Of a stretch of DNA of 64,000 nucleotides, positions 43,091 to 52,478 are shown piece after piece. The DNA comes from Deinococcus arboris. Lineage in GTDB: Bacteria > Deinococcota > Deinococci > Deinococcales > Deinococcaceae. The notes below the pieces were generated by a model. That model made no database searches and had not been told where the DNA came from. It worked only from the letters and a program-made list of their open reading frames with translations. The translations under genes and the position numbers were made by a program. The first letter of the stretch is position 1, and each line of letters begins with the position of its first letter. The stretch lies in assembly GCF_009755355.1 (NCBI RefSeq), contig NZ_WQLB01000009.1, positions 69,415 to 133,414 on the forward strand. Direction: 5' to 3'.

Positions 43091-44771
43091 GTGGTCCTGG
43101 CATGAGTTTTTAGAGTGGCTGGATGGTTGCTGCTGCCGGGGGGAGCTGCCGGCGGGCAGCTGTGTCTGGGGCGTGGTGGTGGCGGCCTTTCCGGGCGCTG
43201 TCACCGTGCGCCTGGACACGGGGCAAGCCGTGCGGGCCAGCCTGGCGCCGGGAGCCTTTCCCCGGCCAGGCCAGCGCATGCAGGTCTGCCGCGACGGGGC
43301 GCACCACACCGACCGGCGCACGATGCACCAGCCGCGTCGCCCCACGCACACTGAGGACGACGCAGGGGTGTTCCCGCAGACCGCCAGTTATGACAGCCCG
43401 CAGCGCCTCGCCCTGGACCACGTCCCAACCGTCGCCCCAGACGGCACCTTTCTGGGTGGTGGGTCTGTCCCGAGTCTGCCGGTCATGACCCTGGATGACG
43501 GCCAGCTGCACCCCCTGGGCGCCAACGCCGTGAACCACCTGGAGCGCTGGGTCGAGTGGCTCGAACAGGTCAGTTCCACGTCCACGCCCCCCGACCTGAC
43601 CGGCCTGGGTATCCGCAGCCAGCGCGCCTGGACGGTGGTAACTGACCCCGCCGTCGCTATCCACGAGCAGCTGCTGCTGAGTGGCGGCAGCGATGTCGTG
43701 CAGTACGCCCTCAAGCGGCAGAACTTCGACGGCTCGGAGAGCAGCACCCCTCTGACGGTCTCGGCCCCGTGGCGCATCTACAAAACGCGCCTCATGACCC
43801 AAGGGGATATCGTGACCGACTACCGGCTGCGCGAGAAATGGGAGCGGTTGGGGCCCACCATGAACGACCCAGACGGCCCAAACGCCCTCTGGCGCCGGGA
43901 GCGCGCCATCCTGATGATGCACCCGCACGGCTGGGAGGTGATTGACGAGGCGCCGTACAATTTCACGCGCCTCAGCATCTCGGGTGTAGACAAAACCCGC
44001 GCCCAGTGGGAGGCGGATGGGACGCCCCCGAATCCGACAGACCCCGCCCTGGGCCTGCCCTTTTTCCGCACTATTCAGCAGGCCAGTTGGCTGGTGGACG
44101 CGCCCTTGCCACCGCAGACCCCAGTGCCGAGCCGGGAAGGTCCCAGGTTCCGCGCACCGGGGGTCACGATTTTCCCGCCGCCCGGCAACACGGCGGCCTA
44201 CACCACTGACCATGCGCGCCTAGAGGAAGGCGCGCGTTTGCTTGCAGGCGGCCAGGAACTGACTGGTGGCAGCTGGGCGGCGCTCTGTGGCCCGGTGAAT
44301 GCCCAGGGCGTACCTGAAGTGTGGGTGCTGCACACCGCCGACGACACCGACGCGCCGATTACGTTGGTGCGGCCGGGCGGCGGCGGCAGTCTGCCCCGTG
44401 ACCGCTTTGAGCGCGAGATTCTGCGCGTTCAGGTGGGGACTTTCCGCCGCTTCCACCCGAGCGGCACACTGACGCACAGCTGGCCGCCGCACTGGGCGCT
44501 GTGCGAGTGCGGGGCGGGCGTCATCACGTTCAGTTTCAACCCCTTCGACCCGCCCACCTTGCGTGCGGTGGGCTTATATGACCCCTGGCGGGACAGCCGG
44601 GGCGGCCTGCCCCCCGAGGGCAGCACCGACCCCGCCTGGTGGTGGTGGGAGAAACGGCCCAAACAGCGCCCGAAGGTCCTGCCCCCGGACGCCCCCGTGG
44701 CGCCGCTGAGGCTGGCGCTGATGGACGTGTTCCTGGGCGCCGGCCCGACCAACCCAGGGGGCAGCTCGTGA
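43083..44771 (+). CDS. Tail protein
   Basis: The 562-residue protein from a GTG has a Cys-rich N terminus (WLDGCCCRGELPAGSCVWG) followed by an OB-like segment and a large region without known motifs. Long tail genes here usually encode tip or fibre-attachment proteins. Confidence 0.6.
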   Translation: MAEWSWHEFLEWLDGCCCRGELPAGSCVWGVVVAAFPGAVTVRLDTGQAVRASLAPGAFPRPGQRMQVCRDGAHHTDRRTMHQPRRPTHTEDDAGVFPQTASYDSPQRLALDHVPTVAPDGTFLGGGSVPSLPVMTLDDGQLHPLGANAVNHLERWVEWLEQVSSTSTPPDLTGLGIRSQRAWTVVTDPAVAIHEQLLLSGGSDVVQYALKRQNFDGSESSTPLTVSAPWRIYKTRLMTQGDIVTDYRLREKWERLGPTMNDPDGPNALWRRERAILMMHPHGWEVIDEAPYNFTRLSISGVDKTRAQWEADGTPPNPTDPALGLPFFRTIQQASWLVDAPLPPQTPVPSREGPRFRAPGVTIFPPPGNTAAYTTDHARLEEGARLLAGGQELTGGSWAALCGPVNAQGVPEVWVLHTADDTDAPITLVRPGGGGSLPRDRFEREILRVQVGTFRRFHPSGTLTHSWPPHWALCECGAGVITFSFNPFDPPTLRAVGLYDPWRDSRGGLPPEGSTDPAWWWWEKRPKQRPKVLPPDAPVAPLRLALMDVFLGAGPTNPGGSS

Positions 44772-45247
44772 GCCCGCTCATGAACGAAGCACTGCGCCGG
44801 GGCCAGGCGCCGATGATTCGCCCCAGCAAGGTCGAGGTCTTCCGCGAGGGGGTCTTTCTCGTCAGCGCACCGGCCCTGAAGGCGCTGGACAAGCGGGTGC
44901 TCTACCCGCCTGCCAGCTGGCCCGAGGAACTGGACGACCGCACGAAGGTAACCGGCCGCCTGCGTCTGACGTTCGCAGACACCTTCCCAGGTGGCGGTTT
45001 CGGTGTGCTGGAGTTACGCGTCCTCGTGAAAAAGGCCATTCCGGTCTGCGCCCTTCACGGCCCCGTGTTCCTGCTCGGCCACCACGCGACCGACCCGCCG
45101 CAGCCCGGCTGGCACCCCGCGCTCTTACCGCTGGGGCCGCTCCCCACCACGCCCCTGATCACCCAGATTCACCTCGACACCGCCGTCAGCCGCGCCCTGA
45201 TCAGCAGAAACAGCGGTGTGCCCGGCACTTCTCCAGGAGGCATTTGA
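44768..45247 (+). CDS. Hypothetical tail protein
   Basis: The product has 159 residues from a GTG overlapping the upstream TGA; the in-frame ATG at 44780 is an alternative. The sequence includes GFGVLELRVLVKKAIPVCAL. No family was recognised; the position suggests a tip or fibre connector. Confidence 0.55.
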   Translation: MSPLMNEALRRGQAPMIRPSKVEVFREGVFLVSAPALKALDKRVLYPPASWPEELDDRTKVTGRLRLTFADTFPGGGFGVLELRVLVKKAIPVCALHGPVFLLGHHATDPPQPGWHPALLPLGPLPTTPLITQIHLDTAVSRALISRNSGVPGTSPGGI

Positions 45248-46657
45248 ATGACCCTGCCCACCGACCCCCCACCCATTGCGGCGCAGTGGACCTTTTACGA
45301 CACCTTCGAGCGGCCGGTGCCCGGCCCCGATTACACCGGCGGGTACTTCGACGGCGGCGAGCTGGTGCTCGGCCCGATGCTGTTTCACAACGGCCAGACG
45401 GGCATTAACGCTGACCAGGCCAATTCCATCCTCACCAGCGAGCTGGCTCAGAGCCGCTGGGACGGCGGCGGCATTCAGCTCCAGTACGACCTGACCGTGG
45501 TGCTGACCCCCGTGATCGACGTGGTCAACGCCCCCGCCTGCGGGTTCATTTTGCAGGGTGATGGGGCCATGTTGTCCTGGGACGGGCGCCGGCTGCGGTG
45601 CTCTGGGGACGGCTGGGAAGCGACGGCCAGCCTGCCGCCTATCGCGGACAACATCGTGCAGCGGGTGCGGCTGACGGTGGACCCGGTGGCGAACCAGTTG
45701 CAGCTCACCCGCAACCAAATGGGACTGAGTCGGCCCTTGCCGGCACAGTATCTGGCAGGCATGACGAACGCGACCCTAGTGCTGTTCATCAGCAACCAGC
45801 CGGGCAATATTGACACCCAGCAAATCAGCGCGCGGTTCAAGTACCTGGCGCTGCGCAACGGCGACGGCACCGCCGACCTGAGCAGCGGCATCTCTGGCGG
45901 TGGCCTCTGGCTGGGCGGGAAATCGTGGATGGCACCGGGCACCCCAGACAACGGGGTGGGCAGTGACGGGGACCTTTGGTTTGACACCTCTGGCACGGGT
46001 GACATCTATCAGAAGGAGGCGGGCACCTATGTCGTGAGGACACAGCTGCTCGGCGCCCCTGGCGCACAGGGCGTCGCGGGGGCCACCGGCGCCACAGGGC
46101 CCGCAGGACCCACGGGACCGGCTGGGGCCGATGGCCAGGACGGCGCGGATGGAGTGGACGGGCAGGACGGCGTGCTGGTGGGGACTCTCCCCACGAGCTT
46201 CCTGCTGGGCGATGCCACGGCAGAGGAAGGCGAGATCTACACAGTGACCGACCTGCCGGGCGGCCTGGCGGGCATTCAGCTGCGCGGGCTGGACGGCGTA
46301 GAGGCCGAGGTGGCGGTGTTTCCGACCGGTGACGAGGACTGGAGAGTGCTCACGCCGACCGACTACCCGCACGAGCTGAAGCCGGGCTACCTGCGCCTGA
46401 AGCGCACCGACGACAGCGGCGGCGTGACCATCCTGCGCGCCCTCGTCGGTGCGGGCAGTGACGGTCCTGTTGGCGGCGGCGGGGGGAACCCTGGCGGCGG
46501 CTTCAGCCCGTTCACTATCACGACCGACGCGCGCGGCTTCCAGACCATCGTGGAAGGCACCGTCACCACCGATGCCCGAGGGTTTCAGACCGTCACCAAC
46601 GGCACCGCGACCACCGACAGTCGCGGCTTTCAGACGGTCACCAGGAGTAGCCCATGA
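45248..46657 (+). CDS. Tail fibre protein with collagen-like segment
   Basis: This 469-residue protein starts behind CAGGAGG. The first 240 residues look like a lectin/LamG-type beta sandwich (WTFYDTFERPVPGPDYTGGY), then come about 14 G-x-y triplets near residues 270-315 (GATGPAGPTGPAGADGQDG), a trimerising collagen-like rod. The C terminus has three repeats of TTDARGFQT-like units (near 425-465). Long, trimeric and adhesive architecture fits a side fibre. Confidence 0.78.
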   Translation: MTLPTDPPPIAAQWTFYDTFERPVPGPDYTGGYFDGGELVLGPMLFHNGQTGINADQANSILTSELAQSRWDGGGIQLQYDLTVVLTPVIDVVNAPACGFILQGDGAMLSWDGRRLRCSGDGWEATASLPPIADNIVQRVRLTVDPVANQLQLTRNQMGLSRPLPAQYLAGMTNATLVLFISNQPGNIDTQQISARFKYLALRNGDGTADLSSGISGGGLWLGGKSWMAPGTPDNGVGSDGDLWFDTSGTGDIYQKEAGTYVVRTQLLGAPGAQGVAGATGATGPAGPTGPAGADGQDGADGVDGQDGVLVGTLPTSFLLGDATAEEGEIYTVTDLPGGLAGIQLRGLDGVEAEVAVFPTGDEDWRVLTPTDYPHELKPGYLRLKRTDDSGGVTILRALVGAGSDGPVGGGGGNPGGGFSPFTITTDARGFQTIVEGTVTTDARGFQTVTNGTATTDSRGFQTVTRSSP

Positions 46658-47436
46658 GCGCAGGACCTTTCCCCTCCGATGCGATGTTTCTCCAACTCGA
46701 AGCCGAGGCCCACAACGTGGTGCTGGACCCTGGCGAGGGCATCACTTTCAACGTCCGCACGAACTACCCGAAGGAGAACCGAACCTTTCAGTTCGTGGAC
46801 TTGACCACCAGCAAAGAGGACGTGGGGATGGGCGAGCTGAACATCAGCCTGAACCTGTCCCAGGCGAACTTTGCGGGGATTGAGGTGTTTGACCCGCAGG
46901 GCCAGTCGGCCGGCGCCATCTATGAGGCGCCGGTTGGGGAGCCGCCGCTGTTCGGGTACAGCCACCCCACCGGCACGTCGTTCGAGGCGTACACCACGGT
47001 GAAGCTGCCCGCGCATCTGGCGGTGCCGGGGCGCCACCGGGTCCGCGCCGTGCTGCGTGTGGAGAGTACGATTCTGACGTACACCACGGCCTATTCGCTG
47101 TACACGACACCGGGCGCGAGCCTGGTGCTGCGCGACGCGGGGGGAAACGAGTTGACCCAGGCCGGGTTCCATTACATGAACCTGGGGCCGGTCGTGCGGA
47201 CCTCGGCGGGGCAGTTGCACTTGCACGGGATGCGGCGGCGGGGCGAGCCGACCACGAACGGGTTCTGGACGCCGGGGGCGTTTGAGATTGTGGACGACAC
47301 AGACCCGGACAGCCCGAGCAGCAGTGTGGTGCCGCTGCTGCGGTACTGCGGCCGCGACGGGCAGGACTACGAGCTGCCGTTCACGCTGGCCGGTGGCGGC
47401 GGCCTGCCTGGTGGAGGTGGCGGCGGCAGCAGCTGA
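46654..47436 (+). CDS. Tail fibre-associated protein (upper baseplate-like)
   Basis: The product has 260 residues with FNVRTNYPKENRTFQFVDLT and DPQGQSAGAIYEAPVGEP, resembling the BppU-type baseplate proteins whose N-terminal domain anchors fibres. It ends in a Gly-rich tail. The ATG overlaps the fibre stop. The family call is moderate. Confidence 0.55.
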   Translation: MSAGPFPSDAMFLQLEAEAHNVVLDPGEGITFNVRTNYPKENRTFQFVDLTTSKEDVGMGELNISLNLSQANFAGIEVFDPQGQSAGAIYEAPVGEPPLFGYSHPTGTSFEAYTTVKLPAHLAVPGRHRVRAVLRVESTILTYTTAYSLYTTPGASLVLRDAGGNELTQAGFHYMNLGPVVRTSAGQLHLHGMRRRGEPTTNGFWTPGAFEIVDDTDPDSPSSSVVPLLRYCGRDGQDYELPFTLAGGGGLPGGGGGGSS

Positions 47437-47473
47437 CCGCACCGCGTACAACCGCTGCCCATCACCCCCTTTT

Positions 47474-47503
47474 CCCGCTCCAGCACCGGCAGGCTGGAGC
47501 GGG
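47474..47503 (+). terminator. Hairpin between fibre and lysis genes
   Basis: CCCGCTCCAG (47474-47483) pairs perfectly with CTGGAGCGGG (47494-47503). There is little T afterwards, so termination may be partial. Confidence 0.55.
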
Positions 47504-47527
47504 CTTCGTGTGCCGTTAAGGAGGCCC

Positions 47528-47932
47528 ATGCACCGCTTTCTGTTGTCCCTGATGCTTCTCTCGGGCGTGGCCCTGGCCCTGCTGGTCGTGCCCCCTGGCC
47601 CCCCCATCTGCCGCCTGCAGGTGGTCCCCGACTACACCCTGGGCGTGACCTCACGCGCGGCGCTGCGCCTCTCGCCCGGCTGCGCCTTCGGGACCATCCT
47701 GCGCGTGCGCAAGTCCAGTACCACCAGCACCCGAAGGAACGGCGCCCCCTATCAGCCCATCAAGCCCGAGCAGGGCGCATGGGAAGTCGGCGCCACTGGG
47801 CAGCCGCTGAAGTCCCCCGTGCCCAAAAGCGAGCTGTGGACGCTCTACAGCTGGCGCTGGGAGTACAACGCGGCCAAGCCCGGCCAGCCCGAGCGCTGGC
47901 GGCCTGGGGAGGTGCTCCGTGCAGCGCCGTGA
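47528..47932 (+). CDS. Small exported or membrane-anchored protein
   Basis: The product has 134 residues behind AAGGAGGCCC. An N-terminal hydrophobic segment (MHRFLLSLMLLSGVALALLV) is a signal or anchor; the rest is basic and periplasmic in character. It opens the lysis group and may be involved in envelope disruption. Function unknown. Confidence 0.6.
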   Translation: MHRFLLSLMLLSGVALALLVVPPGPPICRLQVVPDYTLGVTSRAALRLSPGCAFGTILRVRKSSTTSTRRNGAPYQPIKPEQGAWEVGATGQPLKSPVPKSELWTLYSWRWEYNAAKPGQPERWRPGEVLRAAP

Positions 47933-48368
47933 GTCCCGGTTCCGCGACCCGGTCTTCTGGGCTGGGGCGGCGTGGGCGCTGCGGATGTTTCTGGTGGCCG
48001 CCCACGTCCTGTTCGGGGTCATCGCCATCGTGCGCCCGAATCTGCCGCTGCTGTTCCAGGGCTACAGCGCCTTCGACGATAGTTTCGGATTCAATCTCTG
48101 GGGCCTCTGGCATTTCGCCGCCGCCGCCCTGCTGTGGCAAGTGCCGACCCGTGTGCCCTTCGGGCTCATCAGCACAGTGTTCAGCGCCTTCTGGATGCTG
48201 TTCACCGGCGCAATGTTCTGGCTGGGCGCTGAGCTGGTGTTCGGCAGCGCCATTTTCTACGTGTTCGGCATCGGCAGCCTGGTCCTGTTCGGCCGGGCGC
48301 TGTGGCTGTATCTGGTGCGGGTGACGTGGTTCCAGCAGCGGATCCTGCGGTGGCCGGATGCCCGCTGA
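47919..48368 (+). CDS. Four-helix membrane protein in the lysis region
   Basis: The product has 149 residues from a GTG inside the end of the previous gene. Hydrophobic segments lie near residues 12-38, 60-75, 82-105 and 108-130. It could be a holin-type protein, but size and helices alone do not prove it. Confidence 0.55.
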   Translation: MQRRESRFRDPVFWAGAAWALRMFLVAAHVLFGVIAIVRPNLPLLFQGYSAFDDSFGFNLWGLWHFAAAALLWQVPTRVPFGLISTVFSAFWMLFTGAMFWLGAELVFGSAIFYVFGIGSLVLFGRALWLYLVRVTWFQQRILRWPDAR

Positions 48369-48678
48369 TGAAGCCACCAAAGACGCGGCCACCACGGCGG
48401 TGACGTTACTCGGCGGCGGCGGCTTGGCCGTCACCCTGGGTGTGTTTCTGCGCGGCTTTTTTTCGGGTGCTCCAGCCCAGGAGAAAGACACGCGCGACGG
48501 GCTGGCACAGCGGAACAAGACCTTGGAAGACCAGCAGGACCGCAACGAAACGCGAATGGCCAAGCAAGCCGAGCTGATTGACGGCTGGCGCTACCGCGCG
48601 CTTCAGGCTCGCCTGGAGGCGGAAAAGCTGGGCTATGACCGCACGCTCTGGCCACCTGACCCCACGGAGGGACCATGA
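48358..48678 (+). CDS. One-helix protein with coiled coil (possible spanin or holin partner)
   Basis: The product has 106 residues: an N-terminal glycine-rich hydrophobic segment (AVTLLGGGGLAVTLGVFL) followed by a charged coiled coil (RNKTLEDQQDRNETRMAKQA). It lies directly before the endolysin with an ATGA overlap. An i-spanin-like role fits the topology. Confidence 0.55.
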   Translation: MPADEATKDAATTAVTLLGGGGLAVTLGVFLRGFFSGAPAQEKDTRDGLAQRNKTLEDQQDRNETRMAKQAELIDGWRYRALQARLEAEKLGYDRTLWPPDPTEGP

Positions 48679-49289
48679 CCGACTTTAACGAGGCATTCCG
48701 CATCATCATCGGACACGAGGGTGGCTACACAGCGGACCCGCACGACCGGGGCAACTGGACCAGCGGTGTGATTGGTCAGGGCCAGCTGCGCGGCACGAAG
48801 TGGGGCATCGCGGCCCACGCCAACCCGACACTGGACATCAAGAACCTCACGCTGGACGACGCCCGGCGCATTTATCAGACCCGGTACTGGTCTGCCATCG
48901 GGGCTGAGCAGCTACCGCCGCCGCTGGCCCTCGTGGCGTTCGACACCGCCGTGAACAGTGGCGTGGGGCGTGCCCGCGAGTTCCTGGCCCGCACACGGGA
49001 CTGGCGCCAGTTTCTGAACCTGCGCCTGGCGTTCCTGCGCAGTCTCAGCACCTACGCCCGCTATGGGCGCGGCTGGGAGAACCGGGTGGCTACGCTGACC
49101 CGGCAGGCGGCCGCGTGGGAAGCGCGGGCCACCCCCGTCCCGCCCAAGGCCGCGCCGCAAGAGAACATCGTGCCGCTGCTGCTCCCGGACGGCACACCAC
49201 TGCCGGGGTACGGGCGGGCGCGCGTCATGGTCCGCACGAGCGGGGACGGCCTGAAGATCATCGCCATTCCCGACGATAAGGAGGTCTGA
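48675..49289 (+). CDS. Endolysin, glycoside hydrolase family 108 type
   Basis: The 204-residue protein has the GH108 signature: FRIIIGHEGGYTADPHDRGN with the catalytic Glu near residue 14, then GTKWGIAAHANP and LTLDDARRIYQTRYWSAIGA. GH108 enzymes are N-acetylmuramidases. The last 60 residues form an extra domain (LLLPDGTPLPGYGRARVMVR) that may bind the wall. The context of membrane proteins and holin-like genes supports a lysis role. Confidence 0.88.
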   Translation: MTDFNEAFRIIIGHEGGYTADPHDRGNWTSGVIGQGQLRGTKWGIAAHANPTLDIKNLTLDDARRIYQTRYWSAIGAEQLPPPLALVAFDTAVNSGVGRAREFLARTRDWRQFLNLRLAFLRSLSTYARYGRGWENRVATLTRQAAAWEARATPVPPKAAPQENIVPLLLPDGTPLPGYGRARVMVRTSGDGLKIIAIPDDKEV

Positions 49290-49290
49290 G

Positions 49291-49785
49291 GTGGAAGCAT
49301 TCGATCTGACGGGCCTGGGCGGCACGTTCGCAGCAATGGTAGGCATCTTGGCCACGGTCACGCAGTTCTTGAAGGTGCAGCTGGGCTTCAAGGGCAACGT
49401 GGTCAAGGGCATCTGCCTGGGGCTGGGCGTGCTGCTGGGCGTGACCGGCCTGGAGGAAGCGGGGCGCGATGTGCTGCCGCTGCTGCCCGGCTGGCTGAGT
49501 GGCGGACTGCTGGGGCTGCTCGCAGGCCTGGTGGCGAGCGGCGGCAAGGACTTCATCACGGGCGTGCAGCTAAACGGGGCCAAGGCGCGCGTCGAGGCCG
49601 AGATCAAGGCCACGGGCAAGCGGCTGGAGGCGCAACTGGAGAGCCTGCCGCCGATGATCGGGAGTCAGGTGGCGCTGCCCGATGACCTCGTGCCCGCCAC
49701 CATTGAGGACGTGCTGCGGCATACGGGGGAGCGGCCCGCCGTGCCCGGCCTGGACGACGCGCCGCTGGACACAGGCCTGAGATGA
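49291..49785 (+). CDS. Holin-like membrane protein
   Basis: The product has 164 residues from a GTG behind AAGGAGG. Three hydrophobic segments lie near residues 12-28, 40-56 and 66-88, followed by an amphipathic, charged tail. Immediately downstream of the endolysin, this is a strong holin candidate by position and topology. Confidence 0.65.
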   Translation: MEAFDLTGLGGTFAAMVGILATVTQFLKVQLGFKGNVVKGICLGLGVLLGVTGLEEAGRDVLPLLPGWLSGGLLGLLAGLVASGGKDFITGVQLNGAKARVEAEIKATGKRLEAQLESLPPMIGSQVALPDDLVPATIEDVLRHTGERPAVPGLDDAPLDTGLR

Positions 49786-50162
49786 GCACGCCCCCACCCC
49801 TGCCCCTGCGCCTGTCCACCGTCTTCCGCCAGGGCCAGGACGCCGTGGTGAAGCTCAAAATCAAAGCGCCGACGCCGGAGAGCCCGACCGGCGTGGAGCT
49901 GATGGATGGCGACACCATTCAGGCCCAGCTGCGGAAAACCCTCATCAGCGATGTGCTGTACGACATGGGCCTGGACGCCGAGATTGTCGGCCAGGACGTG
50001 ACGCTGAAAATCCCCGGCGCCGAGAGCAAAACCTGGCCCGCCACCCACGCCACGTTCGTGTTGTCGAGCACGGTGCTGATCATCGGTGCTCAGGGCCAGC
50101 ACCGCCTGGCGCTGCCGCTGGAGCTGCTGTGGCAGGCCAGCCACACGCGAGGTGGCTCATGA
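49782..50162 (+). CDS. Hypothetical tail-region protein
   Basis: The product has 126 residues, beta-rich (QAQLRKTLISDVLYDMGLDA, then ATFVLSSTVLIIGAQG). It resembles small proteins found among tail fibre genes. It is coupled by ATGA overlap to its neighbours. Confidence 0.55.
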   Translation: MSTPPPLPLRLSTVFRQGQDAVVKLKIKAPTPESPTGVELMDGDTIQAQLRKTLISDVLYDMGLDAEIVGQDVTLKIPGAESKTWPATHATFVLSSTVLIIGAQGQHRLALPLELLWQASHTRGGS

Positions 50163-50653
50163 CCCTGATCGTCGGGGAGACCACGGAGGCCGTCGTTATC
50201 ATCGAGGTGGAAACGCCCGAGCCAGTCACGACCGAGGTAGACGGGGTAGCCGGGATAGGGCCAGCGGGCCCCACTGGGCCGCAAGGCCCGCCCGGCCCCT
50301 CCAGCGACGTGGTGATGAAGACTGCGCTCGAAGCCCTCGGGGGGCACCAGATCGTCGCCCTCCGTCCAGGCGGCGTGCAGCGCGCAGACTGCGGCGACCT
50401 GACCACGGCGGATGCCGTTTTAGGTGTCTCGACGGCCGCCGCCGCCAGTGGCACGCCCGTGCCCGTGCAGCGGGCCGGCACCCTGATCGAACCCAGTTGG
50501 ACCTGGACGCCTGGCCTGGTGCTGCTCGGCCACAACGGGCTACCGACCCAAACCCTTCCCCCCGACGCCGCCTGCCTGCTGGTGGTCGGCGTCGCCATTG
50601 ACGCGCACACGCTTCTTGTGGCCCTGCACGAGCCCATAGTGCTGTCGGAGTAA
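50159..50653 (+). CDS. Short collagen-like fibre protein
   Basis: The product has 164 residues. Four G-x-y triplets near residue 33-47 (GPAGPTGPQGPPGP) are followed by a capsid-decoration-like beta domain (TADAVLGVSTAAAASGTPVP). It is probably a fibre shaft segment. The ATG overlaps the upstream TGA. Confidence 0.6.
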   Translation: MTLIVGETTEAVVIIEVETPEPVTTEVDGVAGIGPAGPTGPQGPPGPSSDVVMKTALEALGGHQIVALRPGGVQRADCGDLTTADAVLGVSTAAAASGTPVPVQRAGTLIEPSWTWTPGLVLLGHNGLPTQTLPPDAACLLVVGVAIDAHTLLVALHEPIVLSE

Positions 50654-50656
50654 CCC

Positions 50657-51259
50657 ATGCCCGGAAAAATCCTGATGTTCCTGAACCGCCTGACAGGCCG
50701 CCTCACTGAATACCAGACCAAAGACACCAGCGCGGGCGCCGTCAATGCCGGCGATATTCCCGCGCTGAACGCGAACGGGGTGCTGGACGCCACCATCGTC
50801 AACAGCACCGTCGCCAGCCTGGGGGCCGGCTCCAGTGGGAAGCTCCCGGCACTGGACGCTTCAGGTCGCCTTGATCAGAGCTTCCTCCCCACGGGTATTG
50901 GGGCTGACACGGCCAGCATTCAGGCCTCGGAAGCTTTGGCCGCAGGCGATTACATCAACATCTGGAGCAGCAGCGGCAGTGCCCGCGTGCGCAAGGCCGA
51001 CGCCACGGCGGCCGGCAAAGAGGCCCACGGCTTCGTGCTCGCGGCGGTGGCCAGCGGCGCCAATGCCACTGTGTATTTTGAAGGCACCAACACTGGTGTC
51101 AGCAGCCAGACACCTGGGCCAGTGTTCCTGGCCACCACCGCTGGGGCCGGCACCAGCACGCCACCGACCGGCAGTGGCAACGTGCAGCAGGTCCTGGGCT
51201 TTGCCGTGAGCGCGACCGCCGTGAACTTCCAGTCTGAACCTCCTGTGGTTCTGGTCTGA
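50657..51259 (+). CDS. Tail fibre protein
   Basis: The product has 200 residues, with a pattern often seen in phage fibre stems: VNAGDIPALNANGVLDATIV, then GSSGKLPALDASGRLDQSFL, followed by a beta domain. It lies between the collagen-like gene and the glycine-rich adhesin. Confidence 0.68.
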   Translation: MPGKILMFLNRLTGRLTEYQTKDTSAGAVNAGDIPALNANGVLDATIVNSTVASLGAGSSGKLPALDASGRLDQSFLPTGIGADTASIQASEALAAGDYINIWSSSGSARVRKADATAAGKEAHGFVLAAVASGANATVYFEGTNTGVSSQTPGPVFLATTAGAGTSTPPTGSGNVQQVLGFAVSATAVNFQSEPPVVLV

Positions 51260-51262
51260 GCG

Positions 51263-52246
51263 GTGGCTCCGCGCAGGCCTGTGGTGCAGGACCGCACGGC
51301 GGGGCGCCAGACTGAATTGCCCACCACAGACACCCTGGCGCCAGAAGCCCTGGGCACCGGCGCCCGTGACGGCACCCGCTACCTGAGGGACGATGGCAAC
51401 TGGGCACTCCCGGCTGGCGGCTCGTCTACCCCGGCTCAAATTGAGCTGTTCACCACGTCAGGCACATGGACGAAGCCCGCTGGGGCCCGCATCGTCCACG
51501 TGCGGGTCTGGGGGGCGGGTGGAGGCGGTGGCAGTGGCCGGGTCTCGACGGTTTCTGAAAACCGCTACGGCGGTGGCGGCGGTGGTGGCGGAAGCTACAA
51601 CGAATACTTCTTTCCCGCCGCTGCTTTGAATGCCACAGAGGACATCCTCATCGGTGCTGGCGGCTCGGCGGGAAATGGGCAGTCTCTCAACGGGAGCAAC
51701 GGTGCGGCGGGGACTTCAGGCGGCAACACCACGTTCGGCAGCTGGTTGACGAGTATGGGTGGAGTGGGCGGGACAGCAGGAACGACAACCCCGTCAACAC
51801 AGGTGAACGGCGGCAGCGGCTTCATGCCGGGGGGCAGCGGCGGCGGCGGCGCAGCTGGCGTCAGTTCGTACTACGGCGGCGGCGGGGGTGGCGCAGGCGG
51901 TGGCGTCAGCACGTCAGGGACGACCCCACCTTATGCGGGTGGCCGGGGCGCCATGATTCGCACCACGGTCCTCAGTGCTGGTGGCGGTGGCGCGGCCGGA
52001 ACGAACGCCGGGGCCAGTTATGCCGCGCGGGTGGCGCCAGCGGCAACGAGTCGGAGCACGCAGCACCTCTCTGGAGATGGTGGCGGGGGCGGAGGCAGCA
52101 CAACGCTGGCTCAGGACGGTGCGCCTGGCGCCGCAGGTGGTCTCCCAGCGGGGGGCGGGGGCGGCGGGTCTGGGTCGGCCGGGGCAAACTCTGGTGCAGG
52201 CGGTGCTGGGGGCGGCGGAATGGTCGTCGTCGTGACGTATTTCTAA
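51263..52246 (+). CDS. Glycine-rich receptor-binding protein
   Basis: The protein has 327 residues, about a third glycine. A fibre-junction segment is visible near residue 40 (RDDGNWALPA), then TTSGTWTKPAGARIVHVRVW (about 64-83), then a series of glycine blocks separated by variable loops and a closing MVVVVTYF. That layout matches polyglycine II sandwich adhesins such as the tips of T-even-like phages, where loops set receptor specificity. It is the last large late gene. Confidence 0.78.
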   Translation: MAPRRPVVQDRTAGRQTELPTTDTLAPEALGTGARDGTRYLRDDGNWALPAGGSSTPAQIELFTTSGTWTKPAGARIVHVRVWGAGGGGGSGRVSTVSENRYGGGGGGGGSYNEYFFPAAALNATEDILIGAGGSAGNGQSLNGSNGAAGTSGGNTTFGSWLTSMGGVGGTAGTTTPSTQVNGGSGFMPGGSGGGGAAGVSSYYGGGGGGAGGGVSTSGTTPPYAGGRGAMIRTTVLSAGGGGAAGTNAGASYAARVAPAATSRSTQHLSGDGGGGGGSTTLAQDGAPGAAGGLPAGGGGGGSGSAGANSGAGGAGGGGMVVVVTYF

Positions 52247-52256
52247 GGAGAGACAG

Positions 52257-52451
52257 ATGCGATATGCGCTGATCAATGATGGGGTGGTGGACAACGTCGT
52301 CGAATGCACGGAGGAGTTTGCGGACCGGTTGCGGACCAGGTATCAGGCAGTGGTGCAGACCGAGGAGGCCGGTCCGGGCTGGACCTGGGACGGGGAAACG
52401 TTCTCGGAACCCGCGCCGGAGCCGCAGCCTGTACCGGAAAATAATCCCTGA
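52257..52451 (+). CDS. Tail fibre assembly-like small protein
   Basis: The product has 64 residues behind AAGGAGAG (MRYALINDGVVDNVVECTEE). Size, position after the adhesin, and the WTWDGETFSEP closing motif fit the short fibre-associated proteins that follow receptor-binding genes. Confidence 0.65.
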   Translation: MRYALINDGVVDNVVECTEEFADRLRTRYQAVVQTEEAGPGWTWDGETFSEPAPEPQPVPENNP

Positions 52452-52478
52452 TCTATCGGACAACTTGAGCCAAAGACA

